Of a stretch of 10,857 nt of DNA, positions 6,557 through 10,857 are shown one piece after another. How positions within the stretch are numbered: the first letter of the stretch is position 1; every line of letters begins with the position of its first letter. The notes under the pieces are model-generated. The model worked only from the letters and a program-made list of their open reading frames with translations, was not told the DNA's origin and searched no databases. The DNA is from a bacterium (GTDB lineage Bacteria; SZUA-79; Acidulodesulfobacterales; Acidulodesulfobacteraceae). The translations under genes were made by a program, and so were the position numbers. The stretch is taken from the NCBI GenBank assembly GCA_021800745.1, contig JAJYYS010000041.1:1-10857 (forward strand), written 5' to 3'.

Positions 6557-6626
6557 ACCGATAATAACTATAATTATTGCAAAATCCAAATGCGATTAGA
6601 TTATATAATTAATTTATAATAAAAAG

Positions 6627-6636
6627 AACGCTCGTT
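6627..6636. promoter_or_regulatory. Palindromic operator candidate for the TetR regulator
   Basis: AACG-CT-CGTT is a perfect 10-bp inverted repeat, extended by A/T symmetry on both sides. The form ACG..CGT resembles many TetR/AcrR-family operators. It begins 7 bases downstream of the -10 box at 6644-6649, so it would cover the transcription start and give steric repression. Confidence 0.6.
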
Positions 6637-6643
6637 TTATTAA

Positions 6644-6673
6644 ATTATAACTTATTCAATTATAATCTGTCAA
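6644..6673 (-). promoter_or_regulatory. Near-consensus sigma70 promoter for tetR and probably the sulfur operon
   Basis: On the minus strand TTGACA (6668-6673) and TATAAT (6644-6649) both match the sigma70 consensus exactly, separated by 18 bases. The expected start is near 6637, about 80 bases before the TetR ATG. It is the clearest promoter in the window. No convincing terminator is seen between here and 972, and gaps between genes are 23-64 bases, so it may drive the whole block. Confidence 0.75.
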
Positions 6674-6707
6674 GAAAAAATAGCACTCGTAAAAAAACAT
6701 AGGATTG

Positions 6708-7682
6708 TTATTTTTTAACGTCTCCTTCAAATCCTATACCCCATGGATTTGCCTCCCAATACATCGTTCTGTTAAACATAGCAGGCAGTCCAAAAACCTC
6801 TACGCCTTCTTTTCGTACATCATCTAAAATATAATTTTCTTCAAGAGAGCCTGTATCGAATACGCTTAAATAATTCTTATCCGCCGTCCTATTTATATTT
6901 GCTATGTCTAACTCATAATTTATCATAGGGTATTCGGAAATATAACCTTTTTTATAGCCCATATCGGGGAAAAAATGGAAATTTTTCAAGATGCAATTAT
7001 CTGGTTCCGTATTTAAGCCAAAAATTATCTCTCCCTTATATACGCTTCCAGAATTATATAGTTTTAAGATAAAGCCGTTATTAAAACCCTTAGGAAAACC
7101 GGTTACCGCAGACGGCGTAAAAACCTCTCCTTTGGCATTATTGTATCTTTTGCCTATACTGCTGTGAGGCGATAATCCCATTCCAAAGGTGCCTTCTAAG
7201 CCTCCCGGATAAAAACAATTACTCGTGTTGACTGCAACAGGAAAATTTGGCGGAGTTGAAAGACCTACCTTAAAAGCCGTTGAAACCCGGGCATAAGTTA
7301 TATATCCGGAAAAGCCGATATTTTTATTAATTGTGGAACAGCTTCGTTTAAAGCGTCCCGTAAAAAAGTAACCCGAATGCGGCAAGGATAATGCCTCTGC
7401 CCGTAAAGCCGCTCGGGTAACCATAACGCCTGTCGATCCCGTGTCCAATGTAAGTTTAAATGGTTTTTCATTAATATAAATAATAACATAAGGCTTACCT
7501 AAATATTTCGACTCGTCGAAATTATAATTTAAAAAATGGACGGTAAGGCGATTATTCGCACCAGCCTGCGGCATCACGGACAAAGCCGCCGTCGTCGGCA
7601 ATCGGCTGATTCCGCAGCCGCATAACGCGAATATTACCCCATTTAAGAAGGATATAAGCAAAAAAAGGGTGATATATTTCAT
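6708..7682 (-). CDS. Exported pepsin-like aspartic protease, probable lipoprotein
   Basis: 324 residues. The signal sequence ends FALCGCG; Cys23 in L-C-G-C is a plausible though atypical lipidation site. Two aspartic-protease motifs are visible, each preceded by a hydrophobic strand: LTLDTGSTG (Asp80) and SVFDTGSLE (Asp276). Two DT/SG motifs about 196 residues apart in one chain is the bilobal pepsin pattern, rather than single-lobe retropepsin. FGMGLSPHSS resembles the hydrophobic Gly loop that follows the N-lobe active site. The length is similar to mature pepsins. Bacterial pepsin homologues are uncommon and usually act at low pH. No ribosome site stands out before the ATG. It lies between the rhodanese lipoprotein (with a terminator between) and the TetR promoter, so it may be a separate unit. 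Its substrate is unknown; the neighbouring exported proteins are candidates. Confidence 0.75.
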   Translation of the reverse strand: MKYITLFLLISFLNGVIFALCGCGISRLPTTAALSVMPQAGANNRLTVHFLNYNFDESKYLGKPYVIIYINEKPFKLTLDTGSTGVMVTRAALRAEALSLPHSGYFFTGRFKRSCSTINKNIGFSGYITYARVSTAFKVGLSTPPNFPVAVNTSNCFYPGGLEGTFGMGLSPHSSIGKRYNNAKGEVFTPSAVTGFPKGFNNGFILKLYNSGSVYKGEIIFGLNTEPDNCILKNFHFFPDMGYKKGYISEYPMINYELDIANINRTADKNYLSVFDTGSLEENYILDDVRKEGVEVFGLPAMFNRTMYWEANPWGIGFEGDVKK

Positions 7683-7708
7683 TATAAAAACTTTAATTAT
7701 GATTATAT

Positions 7709-7744
7709 AAAATAAGGCGGCATAAATATGCGCCGCCTTATTTT
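7709..7744 (-). terminator. Strong 13-bp hairpin terminator, possibly bidirectional
   Basis: Bases 7709-7721 pair with 7732-7744 (13 bp, with core AAGGCGGC/GCCGCCTT) around a 10-base loop. T-rich sequence follows on both strands. It lies about 50 bases after the stop of the rhodanese lipoprotein gene and just ahead of the protease gene, so it ends the former transcript. Confidence 0.85.
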
Positions 7745-7792
7745 ATATATATCGCATGAACTTTACAACCCGTTTCGGCGTAATCCTGCTAA

Positions 7793-8974
7793 TTAATAAA
7801 CTAGCGGATATGTTGTGGGTACAGCGCTCTTAGCTTCAAGTAAATAGTTCTCTTGTGCCCACGAAGACATGCCGAATCGTAATTCTATGACATCATAGCC
7901 TAATATCTTTAATACCGCCGCTACCTGCGATTGCCAATTACCGGTATAACACATAACAACTATAGGCTGATTTGTCGGAAGCATGCTCAAATACTGAGGA
8001 GTAAAAATATCGTTTATAGGTATATTATGGGCGCCGGGTATATGGCCTTTTTGACCCGCTCCCGTTACATTATTGAATGTAGCATTAGTTCTGACGTCTA
8101 ATATCCAATAGTTGTCAGGATTACCGTCGGTAATATATTCAGTATTAAGTTCGTCTGCGGTTATAACAGGTATGCCTACCAAGCCGGTCGTATTAGTCGG
8201 GGTGCTGTATTGATTATCGTATTGATTAAAAGCGGATGGAGTAACCGCCCCTCCGGTATTAGTAACCGGCGCCTGCGTTCCGTAACCGTTAGGATTCAAT
8301 GCCGCGCAAGCATCCGTTCCCAATTGCTGAACAAAACTTGAAGGTACCGGATATGCGCTGTAAACATTTACGGCAGGATTCGGAACAGTCTGCGGCGTAT
8401 AGTGAAGCGTATAATTCGGGTCGCCGCTTGCGCTTGGGGGCGTAAAACCGTAAGTGCTCTGGTTCCAAGAAGACATGCCGAATCTTAGCAATTCTACATT
8501 ATAACCCATCATTTTTAATATCATTCCCGCCACTGCCTGCGACATGCCGGCATATGAGATAACTATTATTTGCTGATTCGTCGGAAGAGTCAAGTAAGGA
8601 GCAGAAGCCCCGCCGCAAAAAAGCGACTGCAAGGGAATGTTAACTGCCCCCGGAATATGACCCATTCCTGTAAAATCCGAAGGTTCCCTGACATCTAAAA
8701 GATAATAGTTCTGAGGATTTCCCGCCTCGATATCGGTATAAAGGGAGTTCCCAGGGGTGGGGTTTGTAGGGGTATAAGGAAATATCATAGGTAAATTTTC
8801 TACATTATATGCAATTCCGGTTACCATCTGGCTAAAGGTTGGCGGCGGAACCGACGAACTTCCTCCTCCTCCTCCACAGCCGCTTAAACCAAATACCGCC
8901 AGAAACAAAAATAATGAAAGGAATGAAAGAGCCGTTGCCCTTAAGTATCGCGTTCTTCCAGATTTTATTTTCAT
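7793..8974 (-). CDS. Lipoprotein with tandem rhodanese domains, the first lacking the catalytic Cys
   Basis: 393 residues. A lipoprotein signal ends LSGC (Cys33), followed by Gly5 and Ser3, with no Asp at +2, so outer-membrane placement is likely. Rhodanese domain 1 (about 89-182) has LLDVREP, GHIPGAVNIP and RFGMSSWN, but the active loop reads SYAGMSQA, with Ser140 where Cys belongs. A different Cys (120, in LFCGG) is nearby. Domain 2 (about 289-378) has ILDVR, KGHIPGAHNIP and an intact loop CYTGNWQS with Cys342, then RFGMSSWA. A pre-domain element (CAALNPNGYG and VGIPVITADEL) matches the two secreted rhodaneses, and the tail TTYPLVY resembles NYPLVH of the 5364 protein, so all three are one family. 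In known tandem rhodaneses usually one domain is inactive and structural, most often the N-terminal one, as here. A GGAGGAG ribosome site precedes the ATG. Confidence 0.87.
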   Translation of the reverse strand: MKIKSGRTRYLRATALSFLSLFLFLAVFGLSGCGGGGGSSSVPPPTFSQMVTGIAYNVENLPMIFPYTPTNPTPGNSLYTDIEAGNPQNYYLLDVREPSDFTGMGHIPGAVNIPLQSLFCGGASAPYLTLPTNQQIIVISYAGMSQAVAGMILKMMGYNVELLRFGMSSWNQSTYGFTPPSASGDPNYTLHYTPQTVPNPAVNVYSAYPVPSSFVQQLGTDACAALNPNGYGTQAPVTNTGGAVTPSAFNQYDNQYSTPTNTTGLVGIPVITADELNTEYITDGNPDNYWILDVRTNATFNNVTGAGQKGHIPGAHNIPINDIFTPQYLSMLPTNQPIVVMCYTGNWQSQVAAVLKILGYDVIELRFGMSSWAQENYLLEAKSAVPTTYPLVY

Positions 8975-9301
8975 AATCCTTCTCCTCCGTTTAAAATTAA
9001 AATAAATCCTTATGCTTAATTTAAACTTGTTTCTTTATAAATAATTAATAGATCGCTGTATTTACTTTTTTTCTTTATATTTGATATCCGCTCTTCTGCC
9101 AAGGGTTTGCGATCGGATTTTAATATTATCCAATCGCAAACCGATGAACAGCAATGGATTAAGGTTCCTCAACATTTCCATACTTGATAATTTATTTTCT
9201 TTATTCAGCCATTCAACAGAGACCTTATATTCTACGCGATTTTCCTTACCTGTGCCTGTTTGGCGCATGTCGGTCGGGATGGATGCTTTTTGTAACGGCC
9301 G
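8975..9301 (-). other. Spacer without a secure gene; open frame after an in-frame TAG
   Basis: Bases 8975-9061 are AT-rich leader with the GGAGGAG site of the rhodanese lipoprotein; I see no clear promoter. From 9301 to 9062 the frame of the Gly-rich gene stays open past its TAG stop for about 79 codons, ending at TAA. The residues alternate polar and hydrophobic in places (VEYKVSVEWL, LRLDNIKIRS) and are rich in Lys and Arg. The ATG at 9268 has no ribosome site. This could be a small unrecognised gene, a decayed 3' part of the upstream gene, or chance. Confidence 0.3.
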
Positions 9302-9694
9302 CTATTTTTGCATATGGTAGGGAGCCAAACAACCGCCGCCACCACCGCCGCCACCACCGCCGCCACCACCGCCGCCACCACCGCCGCCACCACCGCCGCC
9401 ACCACCAGCACCTCCGAATCCGCCGAATCCTGCGTATCCTGAAGGCGTAGAACCTGATGCCGGCTCGCTTTTGGCTGCCGCGCTACTACTGCCGGCTGCC
9501 GTATGGCTGCCTGTTGTAGCCGTGGAATGGGCACCTGTTACAGCCGTCGCGGAATGGGCACCTGTTACAGCCGTCGCGGAGGAATGACTGCTTACCTCCG
9601 ATGTATTGCCCGTTGCAAATGCGTAACCGCTAAAACATAGGACAACAGCAAACATAGCAGAAGCTAATATAAATAATAATGTAGGTTTTTTCAT
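9302..9694 (-). CDS. Exported repeat protein with a Gly25 arm and a single tail Cys
   Basis: 130 residues from ATG 9694. A signal peptide (MKKPTLLFILASAMF...) is probably cleaved after AFA. The mature chain has Ala/Thr/Ser/His repeats (twice SATAVTGAH, then variants), a Ser/Ala/Pro linker, GFGGFGGA and 25 uninterrupted glycines (about 97-121). It ends CLAPYHMQK, so the only mature Cys (122) sits at the end of a Gly arm. A GTG at 9703 is in frame but overlaps the AGGAGG site (9703-9708); ATG 9694, 8 bases downstream, is the better start. No known family is recognised. Small Gly-rich exported proteins occur as sulfur-globule coat proteins in phototrophic sulfur oxidisers, a loose analogy only. 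It follows the barrel gene by 44 bases and may be co-transcribed with it. The lone tail Cys parallels the AGC proteins at 2-529 and 652-900. Confidence 0.68.
   Translation of the reverse strand: MKKPTLLFILASAMFAVVLCFSGYAFATGNTSEVSSHSSATAVTGAHSATAVTGAHSTATTGSHTAAGSSSAAAKSEPASGSTPSGYAGFGGFGGAGGGGGGGGGGGGGGGGGGGGGGGGGCLAPYHMQK
9333..9404. repeat. Six perfect 12-bp tandem repeats encoding polyglycine
   Basis: The plus-strand unit CCGCCGCCACCA occurs six times without a mismatch, encoding GGT/GGC glycines on the minus strand. The unit is a multiple of three, so slippage would change arm length without shifting the frame. The block is strikingly GC-rich against its AT-rich surroundings. Confidence 0.95.
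9524..9577. repeat. Two perfect 27-bp tandem repeats
   Basis: Bases 9524-9550 and 9551-9577 are identical and encode the repeated nonapeptide ATAVTGAHS frame of the Gly-rich exported protein. Partial, diverged copies flank them (TTGSH), suggesting recent internal duplication. Confidence 0.9.
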
Positions 9695-9702
9695 ATTTAT
9701 CA

Positions 9703-9708
9703 CCTCCT
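9703..9708 (-). promoter_or_regulatory. Shine-Dalgarno site AGGAGG that decides the start of the Gly-rich protein
   Basis: AGGAGG lies 8 bases before ATG 9694 and overlaps the alternative GTG at 9701-9703, so the ATG is the start. The layout matches the site before the AGCL gene (915-920). Confidence 0.75.
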
Positions 9709-9738
9709 GTCATTTTTCATATGACTTTAATTTATTTT

Positions 9739-10857
9739 TTAGAAACTAAATGATACCTCCGAGCCGAGCGCAAAAACATTTTTGTGAACCATCGAATAAG
9801 AATAAGGCTCTCCATTAGGCGCGTCAACAATCGAATCCACTCCGTCTCCTGTCCATACATATGACCCGAATGCTTCAAGCGAAACTCTTTTTGAAAACTG
9901 ATGAGTAAAATCAAGGTCGAATTCATTGCCTATATTTGACCCTCCAAACATCTGTGTCGAGTAATTAGTACCAGGAACAGTCAAATTTGTTTTAAGCCAT
10001 GACTGGTGGATAAATGCTTCTTCTATAGAATTTCCGCCGCTTAAATTTTCGGTCAAATCCAGCATAAGAGTCCACTTATTCGAAAGAGGAGCGGCAAGAG
10101 CAGGTCCGTATATATAAGCTGTTCCAGGTGCGTTTATTTGAATATCCTGCCAGTCGCTCCCAAGAACATTTCCAAATAATGTCCGCGTATTATTAAGCAT
10201 AGAATAATATGTAAAATTATAATGGCCTGCAGCAATAGGAGCGCCTATTCCAAATTTAAATTCAGCGGTTAAGGGTATCGAGGCATTAATCGTCTGCGAA
10301 CCGGTTAAATAAAGGTCGTAAGAGCTGACAGCATCGTACTGGTTATTGCTTGATGGAGGAACAGGCAGTCCGGTTGGAGCGGAGCATTCGCCATTTGATA
10401 TTGCTACATTAGAACAAATTATGTGTCCCTTAAAAACATCAAGTTCGCCGTTTAAAACCGTTCCTTCCCCATTATCATATGTGGCGCTTACTCCTCCGAA
10501 TGTTATATTGGCAGTCGGGTAAATTATATTCTCATCCACACTCGTAACGAAACTACCGGTTGAAGGTTGATAATAAGGACCTGGAAAAGAGGTAAATTGG
10601 TTTAAGTGGGCTTCCGTCAGCCATAGGCTTCCGGTAAAATTATTAACAGGCCTAAGCATCACAACATCGAGCGTCGGTATCGTACCCATCTGAATATGAG
10701 TATAATAAGGGCTTATTGCGGGAGTAGCTATCGCAGGATATTGATTTCCGGTTGGATTGTTAGCGTAAGAAGAATACGAAGTTGTTTCATTGCCGATTAA
10801 AACTCCTGCAAACACTCCTATATCGGCTGAATCAAAAGGCAGCATATCTCCTATTCC
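9739..10857 (-). CDS. C-terminal part of an outer-membrane porin-like beta-barrel protein
   Basis: At least 373 residues, with the 5' end outside the window. The frame stays open to the edge, and the first ATG inside (10845) has GGAG only 2 bases before it, so it is not a likely start. The sequence is rich in alternating strands with aromatic ends (for example EFDLDFTHQFSKRVSLEAF and GSYVWTGDG). It finishes ALGSEVSFSF, a terminal-Phe strand typical of barrels recognised by the BAM complex. The style recalls alginate-export/porin families in which a long barrel carries a substrate channel, but I cannot assign a family. Two Cys (in HIICSNV and NGECSAP) could form a disulfide in an outer loop. 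It probably precedes the Gly-rich protein gene in one transcript. The substrate is unknown. Confidence 0.7.
   Translation of the reverse strand, partial: GIGDMLPFDSADIGVFAGVLIGNETTSYSSYANNPTGNQYPAIATPAISPYYTHIQMGTIPTLDVVMLRPVNNFTGSLWLTEAHLNQFTSFPGPYYQPSTGSFVTSVDENIIYPTANITFGGVSATYDNGEGTVLNGELDVFKGHIICSNVAISNGECSAPTGLPVPPSSNNQYDAVSSYDLYLTGSQTINASIPLTAEFKFGIGAPIAAGHYNFTYYSMLNNTRTLFGNVLGSDWQDIQINAPGTAYIYGPALAAPLSNKWTLMLDLTENLSGGNSIEEAFIHQSWLKTNLTVPGTNYSTQMFGGSNIGNEFDLDFTHQFSKRVSLEAFGSYVWTGDGVDSIVDAPNGEPYSYSMVHKNVFALGSEVSFSF

Noticed and set aside
6557..6589. N-terminal extension of the TetR protein from a TTG start
   Set aside because: The extra residues (DFAIIIVIIG) are hydrophobic and foreign to the family, and the ATG at 6556 begins the normal TetR N-terminus.
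9333..9404. CRISPR-like or intergenic repeat array
   Set aside because: The units are contiguous with no spacers and lie in frame inside a coding region, so this is a coding microsatellite.
9184..9450. Plus-strand frame with Arg-Arg-His-His repeats
   Set aside because: It is the complement of the polyglycine repeat read in another frame, has no ribosome site, and overlaps a better-supported minus-strand gene.
9232..9534. Minus-strand frame with Val-Val-Ala-Ala repeats
   Set aside because: It is a frame shadow of the 12-bp repeat. The Gly frame has a signal peptide and a strong ribosome site, and this one has neither.

Overview
All recognisable genes in this AT-rich 10.9-kb window lie on the minus strand, so transcription runs from high to low coordinates. 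Most products are exported or membrane proteins, and sulfane-sulfur chemistry dominates: four rhodanese domains in three exported proteins, a YeeE/TsuA-type thiosulfate transporter, a TusA-type sulfur carrier and small DsrE/DsrH-like proteins. Signal peptides, lipoboxes and a porin-like beta-barrel ending in Phe point to a Gram-negative bacterium with sulfur metabolism. A two-DTG, pepsin-like exported protease would fit an acidic habitat. I would guess a Deltaproteobacteria-like sulfur organism from acidic or mine-drainage sediment, but no phylogenetic marker is present, so this is inference.

Layout in transcription order. (1) 10857-9739: the C-terminal part of an outer-membrane barrel protein. 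(2) 9694-9302: an exported protein with His/Thr/Ala/Ser repeats, 25 consecutive glycines from a 12-bp tandem repeat, then one Cys near the C-terminus. (3) 9301-8975: a spacer with no secure gene. (4) 8974-7793: an outer-membrane-type lipoprotein with two rhodanese domains, the first with Ser instead of the catalytic Cys, followed by a strong hairpin terminator. (5) 7682-6708: a pepsin-like aspartic protease lipoprotein. (6) 6673-6627: a near-consensus sigma70 promoter with a palindromic operator at the expected start site. (7) 6556-5969: a TetR regulator, then at short spacing a secreted rhodanese, a seven-bladed NHL-type propeller, TusA, TsuA, a two-helix membrane protein, two DsrE-like proteins, a 57-residue mini DsrH/TusB-like protein and a second secreted rhodanese (down to 972). 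(8) 900-652 and 529-2: a tiny Lys/Ser/Gly-rich exported protein and a Spy/CpxP-like LTxxQ protein, separated by an 18-bp perfect hairpin.

A working model is a sulfur relay from the cell surface to the cytoplasm. Exported thiol proteins and rhodaneses would handle sulfane sulfur or thiosulfate outside the inner membrane, TsuA would import it, and TusA and the DsrE/H-like proteins would carry it inside, under TetR control. The most unusual signal is a shared 'A-G-C-hydrophobic' motif: it ends or nearly ends two adjacent small exported proteins and sits at the mature N-terminus of the neighbouring rhodanese. The Gly25-Cys protein carries a similar lone tail Cys. These look like exposed thiols on flexible arms. 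That role is inferred from sequence and neighbourhood only.
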